Origin: Cryptomeria japonica
Lineage: Eukaryota; Streptophyta; Pinopsida; Cupressales; Cupressaceae
Reading direction: 5' to 3'
Assembly: GCF_030272615.1 (NCBI RefSeq)
Contig: NC_081406.1
Span: forward strand, 113,245,783-113,309,782
DNA length: 64,000 bases
Shown here: piece after piece, positions 10,859 through 23,600 of the stretch
Position numbering within the stretch: position 1 is the stretch's first letter
Layout: every line of letters begins with the position of its first letter
Notes under the pieces: model-generated
What the model was told of the DNA's origin: nothing
Database searches by the model: none
What the model saw: only the letters and a program-made list of their open reading frames with translations
Program-made: the position numbers and the translations under genes

Positions 10859-11663
10859 ATTTTATGGTGAAAATGGATAGCAACAATATTGAAAGACTAA
10901 ATAGATTCAGCCACAAAACCCTAGCCTAACAACAACAAAGATCCACCATAACATATGAAGATTACCTAAGACAATGCAAATCAAATGGATTCACAAAGAT
11001 TATACCATCACATGTCTACTAGGGTTTGAATCTCCATTCTTCCTATCTCCACTGATCTTGCTTGATATATTTGCTCTTAGATTTTATGTGTGCACAAGAG
11101 CTCAACAAAGAATGGAAATGTGGTTGCAAGTAGACTTGATTGCGTATAAAAAATTGAAAGTGTAGTTGGGTAGAATGATTAGCTGATTAGATTGATTAGA
11201 TTGATTAGGGTTTATAATAAATGAAGCATCTCCTTATATAGAATACACTATAAGAAATGGAGGGATAAGATTGAGAGGTGTAAAAGATAAATGGTCGGCT
11301 ATGATTAGAGGATAGGTAAAAGAAATAATAAAATAATAAGAGGGTAGGTAGTGTAGGAATTAAGAGATGAATGACATGTGTCATGGGTAGAAAAGGCTAA
11401 TGAATTAATTAAATAAATAAAGATTTATTTAATTAATAGAGGAAGTGGGATTAATTAAATAAATACAAGTATTTATTTAATTTAGGAAAATGATAATTTA
11501 AATAAATAAAAGTATTTATTTAAATGAGAAATAAGGCTAGAAGAGGATAAATGAATTAATTAAATAAATAAAGATTTATTTAATTAATAGAAGAATTAGG
11601 CTTAAATAATTAAATAAATAAAAATATTTATTTAATTAGATAGGACAATTTTAGGTGTCTACA
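10859..11663 (-). repeat. Element Y 3' LTR
   Basis: 805 bp. It contains an unusual AT-rich array at about 11395-11640 made of palindromic ATTTATTTAATTAAT units, also present in the other LTR (37080-37325). On the minus strand it starts TGTAGACACCTAAAATTGTC, a start typical of plant Ty3/gypsy LTRs. The inner side abuts the PPT (complement of 11664-11678, CAAAGAGGGGCAAAA). Confidence 0.8.
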
Positions 11664-12960
11664 TTTTGCCCCTCTTTGAGACAATGCAACTTGCCATGTT
11701 GTTTGAAAGAAGATAAGATGAATTGATACAAAGTTGCCCCAAGATGGGAATGATATGCCCCCTTGAGAGATTGGATGAAAATGTCTGAAAAGATCATAGA
11801 AATCTCTCGATAAGAAAGAAAGGGTAGAAATAACTAACAAGATAGAGTGACAGTCACGGGATAAAGAAGACTGACATGAGAGACTAGGGCTAGGGTAGTC
11901 TATAAGATAGACCATGAGGGAAAAAAATCCTCATTGTCATCCACACATCGAAGAGATTAGAGTGCAGAGAGAGAAAAAAGTAGTCAACAGTCAACAATGA
12001 TGGCATTGGTGCATAGATTCGATCATGTTCACCAATATTAGAGGCCAGTAGATACAGGAGAGTTGGTAAGTACCAAAAAACCTCCTTGTACCTTGCCGCA
12101 TTAATTGTTGTCACAAATGCATGTCAAGTAGAGTAATAAATGCACTTTAGGTATGTCTAGAAAAATTTCAAGTGGGGCAAAAACATTAAGGAGTGTCTGT
12201 GTTGGTGCCAGGCGCGTCTGGGTAGGCTAGGCGTGTCTGTGTTTGTGCTAGGCGTGTTTATGATTGCAATAGCGTTTGTGTCAAATGTTAGTGCGTCTGT
12301 GCAGGATAGGTGCATTTGCATCTTCAAGGACAAATTGACAGTTATGTGATGGACATACAATGTTGATTGGGTAAGCTATTGAGAGGATACACTCAAGCAG
12401 GTCCTCTAGAGAAGACTAGGATAGCATATAGGGATAGGATTGACAATTCTATGATAGAACATACGTTGCCAATTAGGAAACTACTTAAGAGGATACACTC
12501 AAGAAGAGGCCCTAGGATAGGATAGATCGAGGAACTTTGTGATGAACAAGGAGTACCAAAGAAATTGGCAATTCTGTGATAGAACATACGTTGCCAATTG
12601 GATTAGGCTGGAATTGACAATTTTGTGATAGAACATACATTGCCAATTGGATAAATTACTCAAGAGGATATACTCAAGTAGGTGCCATAAAAGATAAGAT
12701 CAAAGCAGCACTTTGTGATGAACAAGGAATGCTACTAGGATTAAAAAAAGTACTTTGTGATGAATAGGGAGTACTAAAAAGAGCAGGACTTTGTGATGAA
12801 TAGGGAATGCCACTAGGATAGAAAGTAGTACTTTGTGATGAACATGGAGTACCACTAGGATTGACACAATTGATTTTCTTGACTGTAGGAGGACCTACCG
12901 ATGTTGGAGTCATGGGAGAGATTCCCTTCGACTGAGAGTTTACGAATAGAGATGACACTT
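11664..12960. repeat. Element Y 3' region with PPT and two minisatellite-like arrays
   Basis: After the PPT there is non-coding sequence to about 12150. A loose array of GCGTCTGTGT/AGGCGTGTCT units lies at 12190-12312. At 12360-12870 two motifs alternate: GACAATTCTATGATAGAACA (three copies, near 12449, 12568 and 12617) and CTTTGTGATGAACAAGGAGT (about five copies, 12535-12850). On the minus strand the second would read as a Ser/Pro-rich repeat (GTPCSSQS), but I cannot show that it is translated. Confidence 0.55.
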
Positions 12961-14520
12961 AAGGAGAGAGCAGCATTTTAGACTATGGGCTTGCGACATA
13001 TTTTGTATGTGCCTGAGTTTCGAGCGAACATGGGATTACTAACTGTATTAGCTGAGAGATGGCACTCAGAGATATGCACATTTCATTTGTCAATGGGTGA
13101 GATGATAGCCACCTTGGAGGATGTACATAGGATATTGTGGATACTGATTGATGGGGAGTTAGTTCCTTATGATCGAGAGGGAGATAGGGATGCATTGAGA
13201 TGAGTGTTCTAGGATCCAGGACTGGAGATGAGGCCTAGACACATGGCTTGGGATACCATGACATAGAAAAGATTGGCACTACCCACAGTGTTGGCAAGAG
13301 TGATCAGTGGGTTCCTCTATCCAGATAGGGTGACACGAGGGTTGGTAGTGGGATGGGGGAGGACTGTGGAGACATTAGTGACAAAGCACACCAGGTTTGC
13401 ATGGGGGTTGTGTCTGCTGGCACACTTGTATTATGAGTTACATCAGTTTGTGTATCATGGATTAGTGGGATTGGGATGCGGAGTGACACTATTGCAAGTA
13501 TGGGCATATGAGCATCTGTCGGTGACATGATCGATTCATTTCAGAGGCAGGGGCCATGGGCGTAGTTTTGTTCACTTATATGATATGATTACATCCCAAC
13601 CGCGGTTTGAGAGACTAGAGTACTGGCATTAGGTTATTGATGAGATAGATAGTGTGGTATGGAGGCCTTACTGGGATTGTGAGGAGTGGGAGGATGATGT
13701 AGTGGAGTTGTCGTATGTGTTCAAGAACAAGTATTTTATAGGGAGGACACCGTATATTCTTGAGCGATAGTTGGTAGATAGGGTGGGTAGGTAGTTCAGC
13801 AGGATACGGTAGATGCCATGGGGGTTAGGGATCTATGCACAGACAATGAGGGATCAGGTGCATTTGGGGCCATTGCTTTCTTATGACTAGGTTGTGACAC
13901 AGATGGTAGAGATGATTCTCCTATCTTGGGATATGTGGGCAAATATAGAGGATGTAGACATAGATGTAGAGTACACTGCATATTGGGTAGAGCATCCATT
14001 TCCATGGCTGATGGATCCAAGGGAGCTGATAAATGGAGAGGGTAGAGGTGATGGGGATGATAGTGGAGATGGTGGAGGTAGAGGCCAAAGATGGAGGCCG
14101 GGTGCAGTGGCTCAGAGGAGAGAGGGCGGAGAGGAGAGACAGGCTCAACATGCTCATGTAGTGAGGGGTAGAGGTGGATTTCCATTACAGGTGCTAGTAG
14201 CACAGGTTCCTAGATAGGTACAGGGATGGGGACAAGGATAGGGACATAAAAAGCCACAAGAGTAGCCATAAGGACAAGGATAGGAGTAGCCACAGGGACA
14301 GGGAGAGGAGAAGCCACAGGGACAGGGTGAGGGGGGAGAGGAGGAAGATGAGTTACTATCCTTGAGGGAGATCTACCAAGGATAGGAAGATGAGATCTAG
14401 GATCTGGAGAGGGAGACAACTATGCTCAGGAGACAACTGAGGGACATTGAGCGGGAGAGGGATCAGGCTATTCAGCGCTATACAAAGCCTGAGACATCAC
14501 TGAGGGTAGGGAGGTAGGCA
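12961..14520 (+). pseudogene. Plant mobile domain (PMD / MAIN-like) pseudogene, antisense to Y
   Basis: One plus-strand frame keeps PMD signatures across many stops: LRHILYVPEFRANMGLLTVLAERWHSEICTFHL in pieces (12985-13090), then MGEMIATLEDVHRILWILIDG, then RFAWGLCLLAHLYYEL (about 13395-13440) and GVTLLQVWAYEHL (about 13480-13520). These match the aminotransferase-like plant mobile domain, found in MAIN/MAIL1 proteins and in transposable elements. After 14040 comes a Gly/Arg/Gln-rich tail and a short coiled coil near 14420-14490. There are well over a dozen in-frame stops, mostly TAG. Antisense extra ORFs between pol and the 3' LTR are known in Tat-type gypsy elements, so it belongs to Y and is not a host gene. 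It is not functional. Confidence 0.8.
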
Positions 14521-16530
14521 GCAGAGGATACAGGAGCTAGATATGCCTATGTTCTATGGGCAGGGGAGGAGATAGCCTACTGGCAAGACCTGCACTATGG
14601 AGTGGTGCCACCAGATCAATGGGCTAGGAGCTTCCAGAGACCATCGTGGATTGCAATGACCTCTAGAGGGAGAGACAGGTAATAGGCATCTAGCAGTGGG
14701 ATCATGGGTCCTCCACCACCACCAGATAGAGGGGGTAGGAGAGATGATCCTGGGGCGGCTCCTTCCAGGGCTCAGACTCCATCAAGGCTAGCTGGCTCTG
14801 AGGGAGGGAGTTCATCATAGCCCTAGAGGGCTCCTTATGTATCAGTTTTGTACTATTTTGTATGATGATACCTTCGGGTGATTGTAGCCATATAATTTTG
14901 ACATCATTGTAACATGACACTTATGATTTTTGAGATATATATGAGATGATTCATCCTTGCAGAAGCTATATGCATGTGTTATATGTGATGAGACATTTCT
15001 ATGTGTCTTATGATATGGATGCAAATATGTAAATGATGAAATGTAATATTTTTGTTCTTTTATGTTTTTAATATGTTATGCCAATGTGAATTTGAATGTA
15101 TGAAATGTAGATGAATATGATAATGCAAATAACTATTTACATGAAAAAAATGTGCTAATATGTGTTGTGTGCAAGATGTGACACAATTGTGATATCTATA
15201 TGTATGTATGAAATGCTTAATATGTGGTAATGCAAGTGCAACTACATGAAATGCAAATGTTTTTGGTGTGTCATTATACTCAGTCATGTGATAGTAGACT
15301 ACATGGGATGAAGAAGGATGATGGAGGTCAATCAAGAAAGGGGAATGGAAGATAGAAGATATGAAAGTGAAAGAGCTTCTTGTGCATTATCATCATTGAG
15401 TTTTATTATGGAAAAATAGGTTATGACAGTCGAGGCATATGCTCGACCTAGAAAGTCATTGTACCCGTTTGCATGGAGATCAGATAGTTGTAAACAAAGA
15501 ATTCCCCAGTTCACACTAGATTCACAGTGTCCTCATATCCTTGTACAAGTCATAGCATTACTAAGAGACAATCCACAAATAGCAACAAAAAAATAGGTGA
15601 TGATACCCCATCCTTGCCTTTCTAGTCAAAGACATCCTGGAGATAAAATCTCTAGTCAAAAAAATCCTAGAAAAGCTAAAAGACATGTCACCAAAAAGAT
15701 AAAAATCAAAAGAAAACCAAGACTCGACACCAACATCCACTGTAGTCCTCAAGTTTAGTGTCTCTTGTCACTTTTATAAGTCTATTTTATTGTGGTCACA
15801 ATGTTTACTTTCACAAAAGGATAGATAACACCAAACCATAATGTTGTCTAAGTCTGTTGAAAGATTTGATTTGTTGAAGCCCATTGTTGCTTTTGTGTCT
15901 CATCTGAAACTGACTGAATCCATGCAACTGATACTTTATTGCGGAGAAGATGGAACTTTATTGCAGATTGGTGATGCAAATGTTGCTTTATTATGGATTG
16001 TACATGGATAGACTGAAGAAAATTGGAAGAGACTATACTCCTCGAAACATGTGATGCTCTCAGTTCCACACCCATCACTAGACGTAGGATTTTCCTTAGC
16101 CACAGATAGGAGCTGATTTATTATGGATGGAAAGGGGTGAAAAGGAGGGATTATTATGAATGGATAACCAATCCTAGGTAGATCAATGACAAGCCATGAT
16201 GGGAATGTGTAAAGTTTATTGTGGATGGATAGGCTATGAGTGTGTGCAAAGTTTAGGATGAAAGTCAATCCTGAAGGAGGGAGGAGCAATGTCTCTACGC
16301 ATGATGTTGGTGACCCATTTTTCACCATGGTACTTGCCCAGGGCACCACCGAAGTGGTTTTCACCATTGGATGAAATATTTTTCTTTACGTTTTTGATCT
16401 TTTTTTGTGTCACAAGGCACCTATTTGCCAGGTTTTCACCAAGTAATGATTTTTTATGTTTATGATTTTTTTTTGTATTTTTTTATTTTTTTTATTTTTT
16501 TGTATTTTTGAATTAGGATACTCTAAAGAG
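14521..16530. other. Element Y 3' non-coding region
   Basis: No supported gene. 14830-15330 is AT-rich and probably trails the PMD ORF. 15840-16380 contains repeated TTTATTGTGGATTG-like phrases. 16440-16510 is T-rich (A-rich on the element strand). The phrase GGTGAAAACC recurs on the minus strand around 16340-16440, as is common downstream of pol in plant Tat-type gypsy elements. Confidence 0.5.
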
Positions 16531-17046
16531 CTATGTGTAAAACCTGGGAAGTTGCATGCTATTTATAAGATACTCCAAAGATTCACCATCTAGAGTTGAA
16601 AGTTGATATGCATCAGATCTATAAACTGTCATGATGATGTAAGGACCAAGCCAATTTGGTTTGAACTTGCCCTTCTTCTCTCTATCTTGCTGATTTTTAG
16701 GATTTTCCTTGAGAACTAAGTAACCCACCTCAAATGTGCGAGGCTTTACCTTATGATCGTAACTGCAATGTTCCTTGACTGAATGATATGTAGCTGGAGT
16801 GTCTGTCTTCCTTGATAAAGGAATTGAAATAGAATTACTAGTGTGTGGACTACACAAGCCCATATGTGTGTCACCTAAAGAAGTTTGGGCATCTTTGATA
16901 ACAAAGTCCCTCGACGAAGCTCCATTAAAGGTCCATGATGTATCACCAAAAGGGGATGGATGTATGAGACACATGGATGAGGAATGAAAGCTTATGATTG
17001 CGAAAATAAGTGAAAGTAGAATGGGATGATGGAGACTTAGGTGCAT
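16531..17046 (-). pseudogene. Element Y integrase C-terminus remnant
   Basis: The last 75 or so residues (16531-16755) read KVKPRTFEVGYLVLKE..GKFKPNWLGPYIIMTVYRSDAYQLSTLDGE..SMQLPRFYT. This is the GPY/F-type C-terminal integrase module of Ty3/gypsy elements, which contacts DNA. The N-terminal part of the same open stretch (about 95 residues) has no recognisable integrase core, zinc-binding HHCC or DDE residues. The pol interior has therefore been deleted between here and the gag/protease remnant at 17290. No RT motif is visible anywhere in Y. Confidence 0.8.
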
Positions 17047-17737
17047 TATGTGGTTGTCTTACAAAGGTGTTGTCAACTTTAGTGAATGTGAGAGAATGTG
17101 GAATGAAAAGGTACCCACCATGGCTTGAAACTGGTCCATGTTCAGATCAATGGGGACAAAAGTTTCTCTCAAAGTTTTATCAAGCATGGATTTATCTGAA
17201 GGAGAGATATGCAACAGCTCTAGGATTGAGATAAGCGTGGGTGTCTTCCCTAACTGTTCTACAAGGTCATACTAAGGTTTGGTTGATTAGGAAGCAGTGT
17301 TTTTAGCTGGAGGACCTTGCAAGGTGAATTTACCTCGATGAGTTGTGACATTACATTTAGAGGTTGGTTTGAAAGAAGATCCAATGCCTTGTAGGACAAT
17401 CTTGGGTCTTTGGGTATAATTATCAGTCATTTTATCCTTGATGATAATGGTAGAGACATAATTATCCATCAAAATGTGATTGACAGTTGAATCATAGTTA
17501 TAGGATGCTCTGGTATAGTTAGTCTGCTCATCTATGTCTTTAGCTTTTCCCTTGTCATGTTTTGGGAATGGTTATTTAAACATTTCATGTTCTTGATTGG
17601 ATGAGTGTCCCTCGATCGCAATGTCACCTCTACCAATAAGATCTTGTATGATGTTCTTCAGTCAATGACAATTTCTTGTTTTATGGAAATTTCTGTTATG
17701 AAATTCACAATACTCATCATTATTCCACCAATTTGGT
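17047..17737 (-). pseudogene. Element Y gag/protease-side remnant
   Basis: At the right end (17737-17640) the minus strand reads KPNWWNNDEYCEFHNRNFHK then TRNCH and LKNIIQDL. This is the CX2HX4HX4C-like motif of Tat-type gypsy Gag. Reading continues (17472-17287) through PKIVLQGIGSSFKPTSKCNV, which lies toward the protease in such elements. 17047-17286 has only broken reading frames. The N-terminal gag is cut off at 17738 by the copia2 tandem; a gag N-terminus reappears at 33787. Confidence 0.65.
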
Positions 17738-19130
17738 TTAACCGGTTGCAATTTCCAAACCAGTCCTGTTCATAATTTTGCATTTACCATTTTTGAATTG
17801 TAACTGAAATCCTTTTTCAACTAATTGACCAACACTTAAAAGATTATACTTTAAACCTTCAACATAGTAAACATTATCAGTATTGTGCTTACCATCAAGA
17901 GATATTGTACCTTTTCCTTTGATCAAACAAGCTTTATCATCTCCAAATCTTACTAGACCTCCATTATATTCCTGAAAAGTCAAGAATTTACTTTTGTCAC
18001 CAGTCATATGATGTGAGCATCCCGAATCAATGATCCATTCATCCTTTACTTCTATTTTAGCTGCCAGGGCCTGCTCTACCGGTTGAATAGTAGGTGTCAG
18101 TTGATCTTCTATTATAGCAACAAAGACCCATCCATTGTCTGTTGGATCTTCATTAGAATCATCAGAGACTCCTTCATCAACAAGATAACAAGATTTGTCT
18201 TTATTCTTCTTAAATCTATATGTCTAATATTCAGGGTTAGGTTTGTATGTTCTTCTAGCTTCTTCTTTCAATCTTGCATGTCTATCAAGGCATCTTGAAG
18301 GCATATGACCAATATTATTACAGTTAAAACATTTAAAGGGTGCTTTACCTTCATACTTACTTCCAACTGGACCTTTAGGCATTTTCCTTGCAAATAGTGC
18401 TTCAAGTTCTTCATTTTCTCTCCTACTTTCTTCAAGTTCTCTTGCATAAAAGGCTTTCCAATCAGATTTGTAGAATGATGATGTTGATGTTGTTGATGCC
18501 CTAAAAGCTAAATCTATCTTTATAGTAGCAACATGACTGAATTCCTCAGTTTCAAAGGCTGAAAGTTTTCCAATCAATGTGTCCTTAGTTACTGATGTAT
18601 TAGGCATTGTTCTTTACTCATTAATAGTAGTAACTTTCATTCTATATGTCGGTGGCAATCCTCTTAAAACTTTTGAAACAATTTCATCTTCACTTAAGGA
18701 TCCTCCACAACATTTAATACCCAAAACAATTTCATTAACTCTTTCCATAAAAGCATAAATCCTTTCATCTTCTTCCATTTTCAGATTTTCATACCTGGCC
18801 CGGAAGCTTTCAAGTTTTGCAATTTTGATTGTGGAATCTCCTTCATTCAATGTTTTCAAATGGTCCCAAATAACTTTAGCAGTAGATCTATCTGATAATC
18901 CCATGATTTGCCAATCTGTCAATGTGCTCAAAAGTGCTTCTCTTGCTTTGCAATCATTCTCTTCATCTTTAGTCAGATTCGGTGAATTAGGATAACTTTG
19001 AGTAGAAGCAGTATAGCCATTCTTTGTAACTTTCTAGATGTCCTTTCCAATGCAATTCAGATGTGTCTCCATCTTGATTTTCTATATCCCATAGTTGGTT
19101 CCATCAATTTAGGACTGTCCTTCCTAAAAT
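17738..19130 (-). pseudogene. Copia unit 2a: gag, protease and pre-integrase fragment
   Basis: From right to left it holds a broken DUF4219-like gag start, the UBN2-type gag (18931-18614, IMGLSDRSTAKVIWDHLKTL), a single zinc knuckle CFNCNNIGHMPSRC with all ligands, and the protease site WIIDSGCSHHMTGD near 18040. The pre-integrase segment (18007-17738) contains VYYVEGLKYNLLSVGQLVEK. The frame breaks at about 18610 and near the start. Integrase, RT and RNase H are missing because the unit is truncated at 17738. Sequence is almost the same as 2b (23341-24726), which is useful for dating the tandem. Confidence 0.85.
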
Positions 19131-19186
19131 AGTTAGAAGATATTGTATCTCCTCAAGCTGTTAGACTTTTGCAAAAAGAGGACTAG

Positions 19187-19198
19187 GCTCTGATACCA
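19187..19198 (-). promoter_or_regulatory. Primer-binding site of copia unit 2a
   Basis: The complement is TGGTATCAGAGC, perfect for initiator tRNA-Met, two bases from the LTR at 19201. It is followed on the element strand by a GTCTAACAGCTTGAGGAGAT block (complement of about 19147-19166). Confidence 0.9.
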
Positions 19199-19200
19199 AT

Positions 19201-20244
19201 TGCGAGGTCCCGGAGATAACTAAGAGGGGGGTGAATCAGTTGTCTAATAAATTCAAACCAAAATTAACTAAACCAAACTAAATGCTTAATACCGGTAAAC
19301 CATACTTTATGTCAGTAGATAGTTTATCAGTTAATTGCAGTACCGATAGAGATTAATGCATGAAACAAAAAGATAAAGACATCCACGACACATAACACCA
19401 ATATTTGTACGTGGAAGCCCTGTAAGGGGAAAAACCACAGTGGGAAACCTTACCCACAATCAGATGGCACTATTGCAGATAGTATGTGTATACAAATGGG
19501 GTCTGCACATGCAGAAAGGCCAAGCACCTAGAGCTCACTGCTCAATCATAAATGGGAGTCACACTGACTACAATTGGATGGTTAAATCCAATGATGATGT
19601 ACAACTCAAAATAGAATCTTCATATGCTGGATTTAGTACCAGTTCAGTTCTGATATGTCTTCACAAAACCTTCCTTCAACCTTCAAGAGATGTTTGTGTG
19701 TATAGCTCTGCTTATTTTTGCATCTACTGAATTACAATCCTTCTTGCATTCACTTTTTGATCTTACAAATAAGATCTTACATTTATACCATAACTTAAGA
19801 CCAATTTTAGTAGGTCAGCTCTAAAAGATATTACAATAAAAACAATTTACAAGTAAATCAATGACTGATACAAAATTTTGGCTTAATGCATTTACAACAA
19901 TAATAAATCATCTCCATAGCGTGTTGTACTGATTTGGAATAGATAAGCATGTGGTGCTTAACCTGGACCTGTTTTCCAGTAACAGCAAATATGCAATCAT
20001 GAATATACCAATGAATGAATCTCCAAGATAAAGTTTCCAAATGATGTCTTCGACATAACCAAGTATTCTCAATGTTATTCCAAGTGCCGGTGTATAATAT
20101 TTCTTGCCGGTGAACCAGTTACCAATGACTATGCATAAGTCACTTGCTTGCCGGTGAATATTGCCAATTCTCCAAGTGATAACCAGAGTTGATAAGTGTT
20201 GACATCAATGACAAAACCATATCAACATATCCAAAAGACCAACA
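19201..20244 (-). repeat. Copia2 shared middle LTR
   Basis: 1,044 bp, TGCGAGG...CAACA (TGTTAGG in related copies). Near-identical to 24784-25818. PBS on the left and PPT on the right mark it as common to both units. Stem-loop arms are GATAACT and AGTTGTC (one G-T pair). Confidence 0.85.
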
Positions 20245-20614
20245 ATCTCCCCTTTTGGCATTGATGGCAACACAAGATGGAAAAACCATCAAAGTGCCAA
20301 AACAGAAATGCCAAATAACAATCTCCCAAAAGAGATCATAACAAAATTCAGATACAAAGATACAGAGAGTAATCAATCTCTCAAAATAATAATCTCTCCC
20401 CCTAGGAGTAACATGTGTTTTCCATGTGTTTTTCCATATCAATCTCTCCCCCTTTGACATAAAATGCCAAAGCAATATAAAAACTAGGTTCAAATACAAA
20501 ATACCAACTTATTCAGTATACCAACTACTCCCCCTAAGAAGTAGCTTTCCTCATCAAATCCAGAGTAAAAGATTTTTCTATTAGTTCTATCAGTTGATGA
20601 CAAACATCAACTTT
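20245..20614 (-). promoter_or_regulatory. Copia2b polypurine tract array and 3' untranslated region
   Basis: The complement of 20245-20258 is CCAAAAGGGGAGAT against the LTR. Additional purine runs with GGGGGAG lie at about 20395-20405, 20446-20456 and 20528-20536. Several PPT copies upstream of the 3' LTR are, as I recall, a known Sirevirus trait. There is no env-like ORF in this short interval. Confidence 0.75.
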
Positions 20615-23600
20615 CTAAGTCTCTACCAGTGGGGGTATGACCCTAAGTTGATCTCTGATATATTCAAAAGTCTCCTTAGGCAAAGGCTTAGTGAAAATAT
20701 CTACAATCTGCTCTTTAGTATTCACATAAACCAGTTTTAGTTCTTTTGCTTCAACATTCTCTTTCAAAAAATTCAATTTGATAGAAACATGTTTAGTTTT
20801 AGAATGTAGTACTGGATTCTTAGATATATCAATTGCTATTGTATTATCACAATAGATAGTTATAGGTTATTTGCATTTTACCTTTATGTCCTTCAACATT
20901 TTCTTAAGCCATAATACATGTGTACAGTTAGTTGCTGCTGCAACATATTATGATTCTGTTGTTGATAAAGATGTGCAACTTTGTTTCTTACTCAACCAAG
21001 AAATTAATCTGCTTCCAAGAAAAAATGCTCCGCCAGTGGTGCTTTTTCTATCATCTACATCTCCTACCCAATTTATATCTATGTATGCACATAATTCAAA
21101 GTTTTCATCTCTAGGATACCATAAGCCAAGATTTGTAGTACCTTGTAAGTATCAAAAAATCCTTTTTACTGCTGATTCATGATTTTCTTTGAGATTACTC
21201 TAAAATCTTGAAATAATACATACTACATTCATAATATCAAGTCTTGTTTATGTTAAATATAGTAGCCCTCCTATCATAGATTTATACCTAGTCAGATTAA
21301 TGGGTGTTGATTCATCCCTTAGTGATAATTTGTCATTTGTAGTCATAGGTGTGCTTACCAATTTAGAGTTCTCCATACCAAATTTATTTAGTAACTCCTT
21401 CAAGTATTTGGATTGACTCAAGAATATACCTTTTAGCAATCTGTGAAATTTGCAATCCTAAAATTTATTTTACCTCTCCAATCATAGAAATTTCAAATTC
21501 TTGCTGCATTTCAATAAAAAAATCTTTACATAATCCATCTTCTCCTCCAAAACTTATATCATCAACAAAGACTTCTATAACCAAGATGTCATCATTAGTC
21601 ACTTTATAGTATAAGTTTCTTTCAACATTACCTTTAGAAAAACCAATCTTCAAAAGATATTTATCCAATCTAGCATACCAAGTTCTTGGAGCTTGCTTCA
21701 ACCCATACAAAGCTTTCTTTAATCTGCAAACCATATCTTTGTTATCTGTTAAAGAAAATCCATCAGGTTGCTCAATGTAAACTTCTTCTTCAAGATCTCC
21801 ATATAGAAATGCAAATTTGACATCCATTTGATATACTTTATAGTTCTTGTGTACTGCAAAAGCCAAGAATAATCTAACTACCTCAATTCTAGCTACCGGT
21901 GCAAAGGTTTCATTATAATCGATTCCTTCTTTCTGTGAATATCCCTTACACACTAGTCTTGCTTTATTTCTGATTACTTTACCATCTTCATTAAGTTTGT
22001 TTGTGAATACCCATTTTGTTCCAATTACATTTTTGTCCTTAGGTCGGGGAACTAATGTCCATGTGTTATTTTTCTCAATTTGCTCTAGTTCTTCTTCCAT
22101 AGCTTTAATCCAGTGTTTATCTTCATATGCCTCATTAATTGATGCTGGTTCAATTTGAGAAATAAGACATACCTCTTCATTTGTCAGTCTTCCTCTTTTC
22201 ATAACTCCTTGATATTTGTTCCCAATTATCTGATCTTCAGAGTGGTTCAATCTTGCATATTGAGGTGTCTTTGTTTGTTGTTGTTCTTCAGTTACAGTGG
22301 AATTTTTAGATGATACTGGTGTAACTGGATCTTCATTTTGTACCGGTGTGTTCAGTGTAGGCTCATTTGTCAGCATATCTATTGCCGGTTCAGAGTCTAT
22401 ATACCTTGAAGTTCCTCTAAACTGTTCATCAATCTTCACATTTGTACTTTCAACAATTTTCTGTAATCTTTTGTTAAAACATCTGTATGCCTTGCTCTTA
22501 GATGAATAACCAAGAAATATTCCTTCATCACTTCTAGGATCAAATTTGCCAATATACTCATCTCTTCTAATATAGCATTTACTTCCAAATATTCTGAAAT
22601 ATTTAAGAGTAGGAGTAATACCAAACCATACTTCATGAGGGGTCTTCCCGGTTTCACCTTTGAGGTGAACTTTGTTGAATGTGTAGACTGTTGTGCTTAC
22701 TGCCTCTCTCCAATATGCATGTGGTAGATTTGCTTCTGATAACATACTTCTTGCTGCATCCAAGATAGTTCCATTTTTCCTTTCTACAACTCCATTCTAC
22801 TGTGGTGTCCAGGGTGCTGATAGTTGTCTTCTAATTCCGTTTACTTCATAGAATGTATTAAATTTCTTAGATGTGAATTCTCCTCCTTGATTTGATCTCA
22901 GACATTTGATTTTCTTACCGGTTTCATTTTCTACCATTGCCTTGATTAGTTTGAATTTTCCTAGTGCTTCTGATTTTTCTCTGAGAAAAGTAACCCAACA
23001 CATTCTTGAATAGTCATCAATTATTAGCATGAAATATCTATCATCTTGTAAGCTTTTAGTTCTAGCTGGACCAGATAAATCAGTATGAATTACATCAAGA
23101 GCAATATTGGATTTTTCTGGAATACTTTTAAAAGTTTCTCTTACTTGTTTTCCAAATTGACATTCCTTATAGACTGGATTGTGAGGTTTAACAATCTTAG
23201 GTAAATCTCTTACTGCCTTGGTTGTACTAATTTTCACAATGCAATCAAAATTTACATGACAGAGTCTCTTATGCCATAACCAACTTTCATCAATATGTGC
23301 AATCAAGCATGTCTTTTCATTGTTGTTCAAATGAAAGATATTACCTTTAGTTTGACTACCGGTTGCAATTTCCAAACCGGTTCTGTTAATAATTTTGCAT
23401 TTACCATTTTTGAATTGTAACTGAAATCCTTTTTCAACTAATTGACCAACACTTAAAGATTATGCTTTAAACCTTCAACATAGTAAACATTGTTAGTATT
23501 GTGCTTACCATCAAGAAATATTGTACCTTTTCCTTTGATCAAACAAGCTTTATCATCTCCAAATCTTACTAGACCTCCATTATATTCCTAAAAAGTCAAG

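Noticed and set aside
12190-12312. Regularly spaced repeats as a possible CRISPR array
   Set aside because: Units are irregular, spacers are not of equal length, and the DNA is plant nuclear.
13304-14419. Several minus-strand Pro/Leu/His-rich open frames
   Set aside because: Shadows of the PMD pseudogene on the plus strand; low complexity from its Gly/Arg/Gln tail.
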